Source: Adiantum capillus-veneris
Taxonomy: Eukaryota > Streptophyta > Polypodiopsida > Polypodiales > Pteridaceae
NCBI GenBank assembly: GCA_014529385.2
Contig: CM043959.1
Location: forward strand, 93,134,529 to 93,198,528
DNA length: 64,000 nucleotides
Direction of reading: 5' to 3'
Numbering within the stretch: the stretch's first letter is position 1; the number at the start of each line of letters is the position of its first letter. Below are positions 30,799-42,479 of the stretch, piece after piece. The notes beneath the pieces were generated by a model. It had not been told where the DNA came from. It worked only from the letters and a program-made list of their open reading frames with translations, and did not search any database. The position numbers and the translations under genes are program-made.

Positions 30799-31799
30799 TG
30801 ACTTCACCTACGCTACGCGATAGGTGCCCGAGTCGGCCCCATAGCTCGTGACCCCACCTGTTGGCGCGCATACACAGCTGGCGAACCCACCTACCCACTG
30901 GCCCCTCTTGCATACTCATGCCGTTTTTGCTTTGTTGAGTCCGCAACCTGGTTGCAAAATCTTGCTGGCTCCTGGCCCACCCTCTCTAGCTCTCTCTGCC
31001 AATGAATCCCTACGCGGATTCTTTCCCACTTTTGTCGGATCCCCTAATCCCTCTCCCTCATTAGTAACCCTGGCAAATTGTGAAGGCTCATCATACAGCT
31101 ACACGTATATGCTGTTTGGCGAGCGTTACAGGCCACTAAACTCTGGGACATAGATACCTACAGCCTTTGATCGGCTGAGCCCACCGACTCTGAATTCACA
31201 CACATCATATACAAATATTTTTAGTCGCATTGAATTTTTGGATACACTGCAGTAGCGCATAGTTGCAGGGCCTTGCAGTCCGCTTGTGACGTTGGTCCCA
31301 CCTTGGCGGCTGACACTGACCCCACACAAACGCTTTGCCTGGCCCGTGATGCTCGAATTCAGTGCTGTCAGCCGTTGGCGCACACCAGCATAACGCCGAA
31401 CTCAGTGCAAGTAGTGTATAAATTCTTTTGTGCTAGATTCAGTCTAATTCAGCTAAAAGTGAGAGCTCAAGGCACAAGTGTGATTGTCAAGGGTACACCA
31501 AGAATTTTGTGTTCATTGTAAAACGGCAGTCCTGCTAAATAGACTTTTGCAGATTGTGTGCTAAATTAAACACAGGTTATCTCAAACCAAGAATTTCTAT
31601 GAAGTATGCAGTTGTTGCAGTACAGTGGTAAGTATCTTGCCAACTAGTGCTACAGCTATACAGGTAGGTCAGATCGGAGAGATCACAGCTAAGCTTAGCA
31701 GAGAGCTTTGAATTCGGAAAACCAGTGGTCACCCGTAGGGAGAGGCTAGAAAAAGGGAATACAAGTGCTCAGTAGGTCAGTAATAGGGTTGAAAGAAAA

Positions 31800-33596
31800 A
31801 TGGAGCAGCAGATGCAACAGCCACAGTCAATGGCAACCTCGGAAAATCAAAGCAGTTATGATGCAACTTCAAGCTCATTAATAACAGTCAAAACAGTTGG
31901 CATCAGGTTGGAGTTAATAGGTCATTTCAAAGACTTTCCATGCTACATGGATGATGCAGACAATCGCTATCTAAAGTCCAAGCAAAATGCTCTTAAAAGC
32001 CTGACAATACAGGTTGTGGAAGTAGAAGAAGCTACCAACATGGCTAATTCACAAAAGAACCTAATGGAAGATTGTTTAGGATCGGTGTACATGAAGCTCA
32101 AACCAGGTAGTGAGTTGGACATAATAAAATTGCACAGGCAAGATCTTCCAGAGGTTAGCAGTAGCCGAGTCACTGTGCACTTGATAAAGTCAAATTACAA
32201 GGACAAAAACTGTAGCGGTCTCTATAGAGATATGGAGGGTAGATGGTACAAAGCAGAAACACCTCAACAAGCGATAGAAGAGCCAGATCAATGCTTCATA
32301 GCTCATGAAGATGGTTCAATGTTCGGTTACAAATACATGTCGACAAGTGGTAATATTTACCACTTGATAATGAGCTTACCTTTAGCTTCCAATGCAGATA
32401 CAGTGGTAGCTTAGAACAGAGAAATCACTCAAGAGACGGGGCCTACTATAATCAATTTGCCAAAAAATGAAGACACAGTCAGCAAAAAGGAATTCCTTGA
32501 AGCTATGTGTAAATGACAGTTGCCTTCAACCACTTTAGAAGTCAACAAGCAACCTGAACCAATAGCCCTTCATTGGATCAACAAAACAAGATGGAAAGAT
32601 CCAATTTATGTAGATTCTGATGGACAAAGATGGGTTCAAGTCATGCGCGTAAGGACATTTAGCGAGTCGATACCTAGGACACTATGGGCAACGCGCATTG
32701 AGGACAGGAGCTATGATATAGATGGAAGATGCTATGAATTAGATCTTATTGTAGATAAATTCTCGGAAAGAGCTGCAGCTTTCATCTTGTCACCTTCAAC
32801 TCCACAAGACCAAATTGAGCAACAGACACATGATGAAATGATCTCTAACCAGGTACTGAACACTACACATGCACCACAAAATGTACCAACACAAACATAC
32901 GTACAATCAATGGAAGAATCAGCTATTGAGTTAGCACGACTTCATAAGGACCTATCTCAATCAGCTGAGCTAGATGACAAAGCTAAAATAACCACATCTC
33001 GCATAAGAAAGATGCCTCTTACAGATAGGGAACACTCTCGGATGGGGGGAGTCCAATCTCCACCTCACTTACTGCAATCAGGACAACCCTATCAACTGCA
33101 AACAGCAAAAGAGAGTCACAATACTCTCTTACAATTTAGTGGACAACAAAAGCCAAATACAGGATCGAAGCGACAACAGAGTCCTAAGACTATGCAGAAG
33201 CCACAGATAAAGGATCACATGTTCATAACAGACATAGAATTAAAGTTGGTCACAGAAGCAGGGGCTGAAACGACCATCTACCAGGGTTACAATGGAAGCT
33301 ATTACAAGCTTCTTGAGAATGCCACAGTTGAAAAAGATAAGGGCAATCAGTCAAAGCCAGCCTCAGTGTTGGTTTTTAAGTATCTATATGTCATGCTAAT
33401 GACATATTTGATCAAAGATACTATGGGTAACGAATACCAACAATACTATGAACAGATACCTCGACCAGGTATAGAACAAATAGGAATAGATGTGCATTGC
33501 TATGGATTTGGCATTAATCATCTAATACCCAATTGCCCAGTAAAGATGCACAGCAAAACCAAGACAGTATCAGACTGCAAGCAGCAGAATCATTAA
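31800..33596 (+). pseudogene. Element F gag-like ORF with Tyr/Gly repeats
   Basis: One frame of about 599 codons from the ATG at 31800, broken by in-frame TAG (32412-32414) and TGA (32514-32516). It repeats units of the form Tyr-x-Asp-x-x-Gly-x-Tyr/Trp (LYRDMEGRWYKAE, IYVDSDGQRWVQV, YDIDGRCYELDL, IYQGYNGSYYKLL), like the gag extension of element A. Near the end, CYGFGINHLIPNC resembles a CCHC zinc knuckle in which one Cys has become Phe. Probably the particle or RNA-binding protein of F. No classical capsid motif is obvious, so the gag call rests on position, the knuckle and likeness to A. Confidence 0.55.
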
Positions 33597-33967
33597 AGCA
33601 AACATCTCCAAGTCGAAAGTCGCCCGAAAGAAAGCATATCTTGTCAAAGCATACCAGAGACAAACTGATGACTAAAATATTGGAGGTCAAAGGAGTCAAT
33701 GATATTTCAATTGAAAATCAAGTTGCCAAAAAAGATCAGCTACAATAGATGGTCAACTTGGAATTTTTCAGGCCTGAAGTCGAAAGATCAGACAAGGATG
33801 TAGCGGACGATTCAATGTCAGAGGAAGTGGATGAAGAAATTATATGTGATCCTGAACCAGAGCAGGGACGGGCAGTCAAGGACTTTCCACTGAAGATTTC
33901 AACAAGAAGAAATGTGGATCAAAGATTCTACATAATAATGCTAATAGCACAGATAGTTCATTGCTAA
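33533..33967 (+). pseudogene. Element F linker ORF
   Basis: A frame shifted relative to the gag-like ORF, with one in-frame TAG at 33746-33748. It is polar and acidic (SMSEEVDEEIICDPEPEQ) with no known motif. It bridges the gag-like part to the Lys/Gln-rich tail. Confidence 0.4.
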
Positions 33968-35498
33968 GGGATGTACCCAAGAATTCAACAAAAGCAGAGA
34001 TCAAGTATCAAAGCCAAGAAAAAGACATCTCAATGTGTTCAAATGATGGCAAGAATCAAAAAGCAGAGCCGGTCATAAAGTCAGATCCTAATATTGTCTC
34101 GCCAGTGGAAAATGCCAAAGAGCCAAAGGAGACACAAATCATCATTAACTTGAACAATCAGAAGCAAATGGGGCATCAAGCACATGGAGTCTATCAAAAG
34201 ACAAACAAAGAGATCAATAAAAAGCAATGTGAACCAAAGGCCACGGTAAGCATTGCATCTGAAGAAAAGAGTCAACTTACTTCTGTCCAGATGGCAGAGG
34301 AAATTAAAGACTCAAACAGTTGTTCAAAACTAGAGGCACAAAAGACGGTTCAAGTCAGTTTAAAAGCAGAAATCACCAAAGCATGTCATCAACAAGAAAA
34401 GGTACAAACATCCCAAGTAATTACATCTCGATGTTTATCAGCAGAAGACAAGGGAAAAGCAAAAGTCCAAGGAGGCTTAACTTCTTCCTCTGAAGAACAA
34501 AAGTCCAACAAGGAGGTCACAAATGCAGTTAAACAATCAAAGCAAACAGCAGTGGCTTCAGCACCCCAGGGAAACCAAGACCAACAACCTCGACAAGAGT
34601 ATAAAAAGGCCTTTCAGCCAAAATACCCAACTCAGAGTAAACAAAGACACAAGAAGCACATCAAAACCTATGTTGCAGCCAATGACATCAATGTCAAAGA
34701 TCCAGTTTGGGTAAATGATCCTACTCTCAGCAATTCAGGTAAACAAATGGGATGGATTACCTCCCAGTACAGCTTAGAAGAGCAAGGCTACTACAGTGGT
34801 CAACCAAATGTTTGGTTACCCAAACCAAAGATATCAGGCTATACAGTAGCAAATAACTTCAAACCAAAACAACAAACAGGTAAATCAAGATCAAATTCAA
34901 CTCAAAATAGGAGATCGAACAACAGGGCTAGAAACAGGTTCAAAAACGGTTCTCAATCTAGAAGGCCTACATATCTTCAAGGGAATTTACCAACCGTGAT
35001 TCCCAAAAATGACACGGAACAGATACAATTGAATACAAAGTACATACAAAAATATTTGTGCCATCAAATATACTTCAAGCACAGGGATATTACAGAGGAC
35101 AAAAACAAATCTGGCTACCCAAGGCACCAAGACCAGATTTTACACAACTTGAAGATAATTTCAGCTACAAACACCGACAGATAAAGGTTACAGGTCCAAA
35201 AAGTCAATATGTCGTCTGTAAAAATAAGCCAACAACAAATAGCACATACGTATGGGTGCCAGAGCAGACAAACGAGCATAAGAAGATTAAAGTCATCTCC
35301 CAGTTCCAACAAAATGAAACTAGCCAGTCGTCTCAGATAATAGACCAAAAGTTACAACAAGCATTTTGGACAACCAAGGTCACCCAAGTATGGAAAAAAA
35401 AACCTACTTTGCCAATATGGTCCTTTAATAACCCTCTTTTTGAGGATCTGAGCTCTAAATGTCTAGATATATACTTTGTTGAGAGCTCAAGACAATAG
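33961..35498 (+). pseudogene. Element F Lys/Gln-rich tail with Trp-Pro-Lys repeats
   Basis: Two overlapping ORFs, 33961-35184 (407 residues) and 35058-35498 (146 residues), separated by a frameshift. Composition is very rich in Gln, Lys, Ser and Asn. Two copies of a unit GYYxGQxxxWLPK (GYYSGQPNVWLPKPK, GYYRGQKQIWLPKAP) lie about 300 bp apart, followed by YVWVPEQ and QVWKKKP. These match the Trp-Pro-Lys repeats ending pol in elements A and B. Nothing resembling protease, reverse transcriptase or integrase occurs. A basic RNA-binding tail is plausible but not shown. Confidence 0.55.
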
Positions 35499-36415
35499 TC
35501 AAGTCACAAAAAAAAAAAGTCAAGAGCCGGGCAGCTGAGCCGATAAATGAGCAAAGCGTTAGACCTAAGCTTCGAGTCCTAATATTTTTCTGTGGTCTAT
35601 GAGTCTAGCTAATTAGGCTACAGCTCAAGCTGGAAGAGTTGATGATTATATCAAGTCGCTCATTTTGAATAGGTGAGCATCGTCAATGTATTATTTTAAT
35701 CATGGTGGAGAGGCGAAGTGTTCAAAACAAAACGTACACGCACTTGTGCACATTAGGAGAGTGGTAACCATTGCATCAAACGCCCTTCTCGAGAGTAATG
35801 GAAGCTAGTAAAGTGAATTTAATTTACTTTTTTAGCTACATTAAACTCTGAGGAGCACCCATCAATACACTTCTCTCGCACAACATAATCTTACCCATGC
35901 ATAAATCTATGCAAGCATATCGAATGTCCCATAATTGGACATTTGCATTACGCACTCTTTATTGTTCCACCCATGCACACACCTTGCAGGTATAGGCAGC
36001 AACAAAACAACTCCAGACTCAAGGCAGATCATCGACCCTTTTCAAGGGACAGGAGGCTTAAACAATTCACTTTCACATTATTTATATAAGCCCAATCAAT
36101 TCAGTCCCTAAACAACCACCATTGTATATTCCCATAATAAGATCACATACCTTTGGGCACTTTTTCCCATGAGTTTTTTCCCCATCGGTTATCCAGGGTT
36201 TCCAGACCCTAATGCACTATACATATCCTTTTATTTTTCTTTATTCCCATAGTAAATCAAGCCAATTGCTTTTACTTGAACCCAAATGACTAATCTCATA
36301 TTCACCAACAAGTCAACCAACAGCTTATAGCTCTTCAGAACAACACTCACCACCAATTTCAAATCTCTCCAGAGCAAGCCAACCAGGCAGCGCATGAGGA
36401 CGTGCACTGAAATCG
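35499..36415 (+). other. Element F 3' untranslated region
   Basis: About 0.9 kb between the last ORF and the polypurine tract; no supported gene. Confidence 0.55.
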
Positions 36416-36426
36416 GATAGGGGGAG
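36416..36426 (+). promoter_or_regulatory. Element F polypurine tract
   Basis: GATAGGGGGAG ends exactly at the TG of the right LTR; the leading GAT is outside the pure run. Confidence 0.7.
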
Positions 36427-37089
36427 TGTTTGGCGGCTAAGTCAACAATGGCCAAACGGACCGGTAAAAGATGCTTCTAAAAAGCCTAGAGAGTATATAA
36501 CTCAAAACACACAATGTGAAAGGGGATTCTTACTCACTTGAGATAAGCTTTGTGAAGAAGGAGATGGCTATGGAGTTCTTGAGCTTCCTACGCGCGTGCA
36601 TGGACGATTCGGCCTCATGCCAATAGCTAAACTCTAACCTCTTCTCTCTCATTTGCTCATGGTGTAATCAATGCTTGATTAATCAAAGATTAGTGTCTGA
36701 TTTTTTGATTAATCTCTTTTTTTTTTTCATATCTCCCTCTTGTTTAATCATGCTCCTAAGTGTGTGTAGAGTGTTGGTGCCCGGTGTGGTCATTCTATGC
36801 TATTCTATGCTCATTGTGTGCTTGATTAGAGTTGGATTAGTGATTGATTAGAGAGTAGTGTGTGATTAAGCTTGTGTATTAGGCCGAATGGTAGAGTAAG
36901 TAGTGTGCTCTCTCCTCGTAGCAACATCAATATACCCTCTCCGTAGCTTTCTTTGTGTGTAGGTTTCACCTTCTAATCCTCCATTTGGCACGCACAAGCC
37001 ACTTGTGTGTTTCCATGCCCTAGCCGGATCCTACTCCTCGGATTGACATTATGTTGATGTCCTCCCTATGCTAGGATGACGTTCTAACA
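36427..37089 (+). repeat. Element F 3' LTR (663 bp)
   Basis: Starts TGTTTGGCGG and ends CTAACA, followed by the target duplication TGGAT. It lacks about 302 bases present in the left LTR. Confidence 0.88.
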
Positions 37090-37094
37090 TGGAT

Positions 37095-37497
37095 GTTGTT
37101 ATCACCAAGGCATATCTCTAGAGGGTGTTCTAGATAAGTGATGCTGGATAGCCAGTGTAGGTGATATGTCATATGATGGGTGGCGCCCATATCAAGTAGC
37201 TAGATATTGGGATATGAAGTAGCTATAGTGGTGGCATATAGTTGGAAAGGATAAGATGGGCTATCATAAGTAGATATGTCAGCATAATGAGCTTGACCAT
37301 AAATAGAAGGAGATGGTCGGCCATGGCGTGTCCTCCCTTGGGGTAAGAAGAATATAGATTAGGATGAGAGATAGGACAATTACCTTGATTTTGTGGTTGC
37401 CAACAGTCCTTTGTGAGGTGTCCAAAGCAATGACAGTTGGTGCATTACTTTGAATTTTGGTGATTATGGTGGCTTTGAAACTGCAACTTTCTTCCAA
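37095..37497 (-). pseudogene. Element E zinc knuckle and protease fragment
   Basis: Minus strand: 37444-37400 encodes a CCHC knuckle, CTNCHCFGHLTKDC, the RNA-binding end of copia gag. Further along, 37196-37182 gives LDMGA followed by THHMTYH, the copia protease active-site region, with Met where Thr or Ser is usual. Stops interrupt the frame between them. The frame resumes beyond element F at 26640. Confidence 0.65.
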
Positions 37498-37853
37498 AAT
37501 TATTGTGTTGTCGAGGAGGGCTTGAATGTTGAGGCTTCTTGTTGCTGTTGTAAGGGCGTGAGTTTCTTGTCATAGTGACAAGTGCTGTGGACTTTTGCAA
37601 GCTGCTAGTGTGGTCACAAAGTGTTTCCTCCTGATCGATCTTGGCTACAAGATTCTAAAGCTGCAAGTTACCGTAGTGGCTTGTGTAGTGATAAAGGCTC
37701 TTCATGATGCAGGTAGGGAAGCCAATAAGAGCATACTTTGAAGCTCTCCAAGGATGGCAAGCCTTGAGATAAGTACTTCATCTAGAAGTATTTTCTACGT
37801 CTCCAAAAACTTGAAGGATGACTGACCTCTTGCATGGTAGTGTTTACCAACTC

Positions 37854-38237
37854 CTAGATCAGGGAAACTTGGTAAACGAGGTTAGTGTGCTCATAGTTCT
37901 TCTCAAAGAACTTCCAAATGGCACTAGCAGTAGTTATCTTTTTCACCATTTGGACTTGCCAATCTTGGCAATGGAGAATGAGCTCCATCTTGGCACTATT
38001 GTTTCGACTATGCCAAGTATTATAGGTGTCGATGAAGTATGTTGAATCTTTGTCTTTGAGGTCTTTGGGGTGGTCAGGTTGCTCTTCAAATCCTGATGTG
38101 ACGGCACAAAGTTGCGGCTGCATGAGGTAGAGTTCCATCCGAATCTTCCACACTTGATAGTTTGTGCTGTTAAGCTTGTCGATAATGTAGCGGGACTTGT
38201 AGGTGGATGCGGAATATGAAGAAGCGAACTCGTCCAT
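37854..38237 (-). pseudogene. Element E gag N-terminal part
   Basis: A 127-residue ORF from the ATG at 38237. It contains LNSTNYQVWKIRMELYL, the characteristic N-terminal motif of copia gag (UBN2/DUF4219-type), then AIWKFFEKNYEHTN. It lies about 117 bp from the primer-binding site, as expected for the first codons of a copia polyprotein. The frame then breaks, and gag continues in pieces to the zinc knuckle at 37400. Confidence 0.7.
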
Positions 38238-38353
38238 ATTTTGAGGTTCCGGATTCCTTGAAAAGAATGGAGAGTGAGGCTTTGAGTGTGAGCTAGAGAG
38301 GATGGAATGCTCTTAGTGCTAATTAAAAAAAAAAACTAATCTTAAGTTCTATT

Positions 38354-38365
38354 GCTCTAATACCA
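38354..38365 (-). promoter_or_regulatory. Element E primer-binding site
   Basis: TGGTATTAGAGC on the element strand directly abuts the LTR. One base differs from the usual initiator-Met-tRNA complement TGGTATCAGAGC. Confidence 0.85.
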
Positions 38366-38698
38366 TGTGAGAACTTAGAGATTAACTTAAATGTGATTAA
38401 TATCACTGTTAATTAATATGCTAATGTCAAGACATAAGAGAGTGCAAGATAGAAATAGAGCAATGACAATAGATTGCACTTAAATTGAGAAAGAACACCT
38501 TGTTACAAATGAGGTAAGCTAATGGGATTTATATACAAGTTGAGGGAGTGAGGAATATCCATCACATGTGAATTATAGGTAAGTTGGAATAGACACATGT
38601 TGAGACTTACATAGGTGGAAGGAGTCCATGTGGAAATTAGGGAATAGAGGTAGGTGGAACGAAGTCTACACTTAATAAAGTAATAAGTTACTTTTACA
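38366..38698 (-). repeat. Element E 5' LTR
   Basis: 333 bp, pair of 24012-24344, followed on the plus strand by the duplication ACCTT. Confidence 0.9.
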
Positions 38699-38703
38699 AC
38701 CTT

Positions 38704-41700
38704 GACTTACCATCTAGTGCTCCTCACTCATGGGTGGCTCCAAATAGTGCCCTTGGATCTCTATGCACCCCGTTCTCCTGCGGCGCACTCTTTTTTCTTT
38801 GCTTGTAGACGGCTTCAACTATTTATCCATGTGCTCCTTCCGTTTGTTAGCTGGTCCATTATTTTGTTTTAAAAATAGCTCATTGACTTCTTTTTTTTTA
38901 AGTCTTTAGCACTCATTCACGGCCTTGGGCACATGTCTGCCAATCATTGTCGAGCTCAACCTTGAAGGTGCATGCATAGGTAATTGCTTTGGAGAAAAAC
39001 CTTCCTTGCCACATTTGTATTAACATATACCACAACCAATGCATTCCAAGAAACAATATCCCAAACAATAAGCTCTCGAAGCAATTATTATGCTTTTTGA
39101 AGTATGCCACATTGGTATACTTAATGAATAAGTCATCGCAAAGTACTTCATTTGACTTACATATCAACCAGAAGCATTACCAGTTGCAATACCCTCTCCA
39201 AACACTTAGTTGGTGGTGAAAAAAAACTCATTCCATGGCTCTCTCTTGGCATACTTTTTGACCAAAAAGTACTTTAAAACTTGATCTACTTCTCAAAATG
39301 CACCACCTTTGGTATACATTTTTTCTACTTCCATGTTGAGCATATCTTCGCGCAATCATGATGATTCCGTCCAAGGAATGATAATGCCTAAAAATTGTGT
39401 CTTGACCGAGCTTCACCTTGTGGACGTGGAGCATCATGACAACAATGTCCTAAAGTTTGTCATCAAGCTAGATGAGTGCAAGCTTGTAAAAGAGATGAAG
39501 GTTGAGCGAGTCACAACTATACTCATGAATAGAGCGTTGGATACAAGCATTTGGACCAGATGATCCCAAAAACTTAGTGTGCAATCCGAGAACAACATTT
39601 TTGTTCTTGCAACCTTGAAGGTGAGTTAACGTTATGTTGAAGCTCAATTAACATTACATTTTCCTTGTATGCTTTAGAATGCACATTCCAAAAAGCTTAA
39701 AATTATCTTTCTAGGTGCCACTTGAGAACTTCAATATATTGAATTGGGTTTTCCATCAAACTAGCATCCCAAAAATATAAGAAATGGAAAGAAGCTACAT
39801 GTGGAGGGCATGGGATCCTACACAGTGGAGTGGCACATGACGGGAGATCTAAAGACCTTGAAATGCATCTACAACATTTTTAAAGGAGTAACAAGCAAAA
39901 GCCCTTTCTTATATTGCATGGGAGGGGTTCACATCCTGGACAAGCCATATTGGAGAAGAGCCTCGGACAAGCATCTTTGTGACCCCAATGTTTGAGCCAT
40001 TTTGGATATCTCACTTTCCAAAGTGCACATATGCACAATGCATGCACTTTGTAGGATAATAGAAAAAATAATGCTTTTCTACATCTTTTTTGCTTGGACT
40101 ACTCGATCTCTCCTTTCAAAGCAAAGGGCAATCTCAACTTTGGAGACAGTCTTCTTAGAGATGGGTTTTCATAGAGGACATGTTAAGATAGAGCAAAATG
40201 AAGATACTTTTAAGAATGGCCAGGATGTTCCAAAGATGTTTGTCTATTGGTGGTGTGAAATCTCAACTCTTCCTATCAATGCCTATGACTAGAAGAAAAC
40301 TCAAAATTCACAGTGCATAAGAAAGACAAGCATTGAGATACAATAGGTGGAAAAATTTGCACAATGATGTAGTTGATCATGTAGACAATGGTGCAACAAG
40401 GACTCAGAAGGCAAAGGTATCAAAACCTTGGACACAATCTTCAAGTTTTGTGAATTGAACTCATGGAATGAAGCCAACTATGAGAATTTCCAAGAAGCAC
40501 AGTACATTCATAAGTGCGTGGACAAATCAACATATCACTCACTACATGGTAATGTAATCGATTTGATGATATGCTAATATTTTGAACTGCAAATATATAT
40601 CCAAGTATAATATTTGTGCTTGCTTTATGCATAGCAAATTATCTCTAATCACATGCCTTGGTTTGCAAGGGAATATGATAGCTTGGGTATCTGGTCTACA
40701 CGGGGCATGGAGAGAACCCACTACTAAGCTTGTACGGGATATTCCAGCCACACTTGGCATGGAGGTGGTGTAAACAAATCCAATATCTTAGAGGAGCTAC
40801 ATCAATAAACGTATCAAAAACTTATGCATATGTCACATCATAAGGAACAAGTCAAAGACAATCAGACTGGCCATGCATTGAGATTAGCTACTAAAAACCG
40901 ACAAAGGAGGGAGCTATGAGAGTTATCCTCTGTGACAAGATGACATGCAGATTGGTTGCTACAAAAACAACACAAGGGAATGGTTTGGACAACACCATTG
41001 CAAGTTGTGCCATAACTCCATACACAAACCTTAATGTATCTAGAAGACTTTATGTAATTTCAACTTTCCATAATGTGAATGATGATTGCAAAAAAATATA
41101 ATACTTTGCAAGATTTTGGTACCAAATCAATCTTACTTTGATGCATAAAAAATTTAGATTTTGACTATTTTTAGTCATCAAGAAATGATACAAAATACTA
41201 TGGCCTCTATCCCTTATCCGAAGTGCCCCACCTTGTGCCTTGGTCTTTTTAAGTAATGTTGATAGACAACTTTTGGCTTGAGCAAAGTAGTGTGTATATG
41301 CATGGACATAAGTACAAAAAGGTGTAAATACATACATTTGAAACCTTCACAAAGTGATTTTGAGTTTTAAACATGATGCAATGTGTACACATTGTAAATA
41401 GTCAGGTCTACGTGCCGACAGTCAGGTTCACATACATGCTTGGATAGGGTGTTGAAGCATTATATGTGGTTTGAAGTGGATTATTTTGGCTCTAGGGAAT
41501 TTTTTTTATCTTTCTAGAATGTAAATAATGCAAGTGGGAAGTGTGGGCACTCTTATCCCGCCCCAAAAGTTTAATACTTGCAATAACTGTCTATTTGTGG
41601 TGCCCGATTTGCAGTGATGTACAAACTGCCCTAGAAGTGGTAAAAAATAGAATGTGTATGTGAAAATGAAGTCTTGTATCAAGGATTAATCCTACAAAAT

Positions 41701-42479
41701 GTGGTGGATTTTGGAGTCCGTTTGGTATAATCTCTGTGAATAATTCTCGTCAGGGGTCAAAACTGGCCAAAATTGGCCCTAAACAAGTCAAAATATGGTT
41801 AAAGATGGTGTGAAAAGGCAAAAATCTGCCACATCACTCATGATTCCATGAGTGTCCAGGATTGGGCAGTACTTGTGAATTTCATTATTAGCACTTTCGC
41901 CTCTTGCATGAAGGAGAAAGCACGGTTACTACAGGTGGTCCTATGTAGTCTCGTCTTGTTCGCGTCCTTTTTTTGAGTGTGTGGAGGAGTGACTGAGAGT
42001 TTCTTCTCTTCAATTTTTCACTTGGGAGACTCTACAAAAGTTTTGAGGTTTCCATGGATGTGTGTATGCAAGGAATTGAGGGAAGAAGGTGTGGCTTTTT
42101 GCAAGACTATGTGACCTTGTATCGGTGCCATTAGGGTTTGAAGCTACACCAAAGAGTCCAACATAGTCGTGTTTGGTGAAGCTTTTGCAATGTTTTGAGA
42201 AAGGCATTTTGTGGATGGAGTTTCTTGAGTTCTTGATGGTTTGAGGAAGGTCTTTTGTGGTTTAAGTTTTTTGAGTTCTAGCTTTTAGTGTCCCCAGGTC
42301 AATTTGTGCTATTGTTCTCTTGCTAGTCGTGATAATTGCTAATTCAGATGTTCCAATGGCCTTGTCTTGTTCCTGGTTCTAAGTAGTTGACTCTTGTCTA
42401 GTATCTTGACTGGTGCCTGCTCTTGTCCCCATTTCCTTTTTCCAAACTTTGTCAGCATTGGGGTTGGGTGGAAGGTAGG
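38704..42479. other. Unassigned sequence between elements E and B
   Basis: About 3.8 kb. Apart from the coding fossil at 39801-40292 nothing could be supported. GTAGG at 42475-42479 is the base-side candidate for the element B target duplication; its partner lies outside the window. Confidence 0.5.
39801..40292 (+). pseudogene. Coding fossil, possibly an old DNA-transposon protein
   Basis: Two frames that look like one worn protein: 39801-39995 with HMTGDLKTLKCIYNIF and PFLYCMGG, and 40002-40292 with VHICTMHALCRIIEK and GHVKIEQNEDTF. The spacing Gly-Asp-Leu-Lys...Tyr-Cys...His-Ala...Arg-Ile-Ile-Glu-Lys looks like a conserved enzyme of a mobile element, but I cannot name the family. Only about 160 codons are readable and stops surround them. 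Confidence 0.3.

Larger units (their letters stand above)
27625..31799 (+). other. Element F long leader, non-coding
   Basis: About 4.2 kb without a supported gene. It contains an AC tract (28171-28218), GGACA...TGTCC hairpins (28745-28763 and 30011-30052), a T-rich zone (30280-30580), and a GC-richer zone with tandem 30-bp units (30724-30798). Many starts and stops precede the first credible ATG at 31800. Confidence 0.6.
26641..37089 (+). mobile_element. Element F: 10.4-kb pol-less gypsy-type retrotransposon inserted in E
   Basis: Plus strand. Left LTR 26641-27605, tRNA-Asp-type primer-binding site 27607-27624, a 4.2-kb non-coding leader, gag-like and Lys/Gln-rich ORFs (31800-35498), polypurine tract 36416-36426 and right LTR 36427-37089. 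It is flanked by the duplication TGGAT (26636-26640 and 37090-37094). Shared LTR sequence differs at about 2% of positions, less than the LTRs of host element E, which fits F having arrived later. No protease, reverse transcriptase, RNase H or integrase is present, so it depends on another element. Shared gag repeats, Trp repeats and primer site link it to element A. Confidence 0.88.
24012..38698 (-). mobile_element. Element E: decayed Ty1/copia retrotransposon, split by element F
   Basis: Two 333-bp LTRs (24012-24344 and 38366-38698), starting TGTGAGAAC and ending TTTTACA, differ at about 14 positions (around 4%). They are flanked by the 5-bp duplication ACCTT (24007-24011 and 38699-38703). 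The initiator-Met-type primer-binding site is at 38365-38354 and the polypurine tract at 24353-24345. Coding order on the minus strand is gag, zinc knuckle, protease, [element F insertion], pre-integrase, integrase, linker, start of reverse transcriptase; most of reverse transcriptase and RNase H is gone. F sits between protease and pre-integrase, flanked by TGGAT on both sides. Confidence 0.88.
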
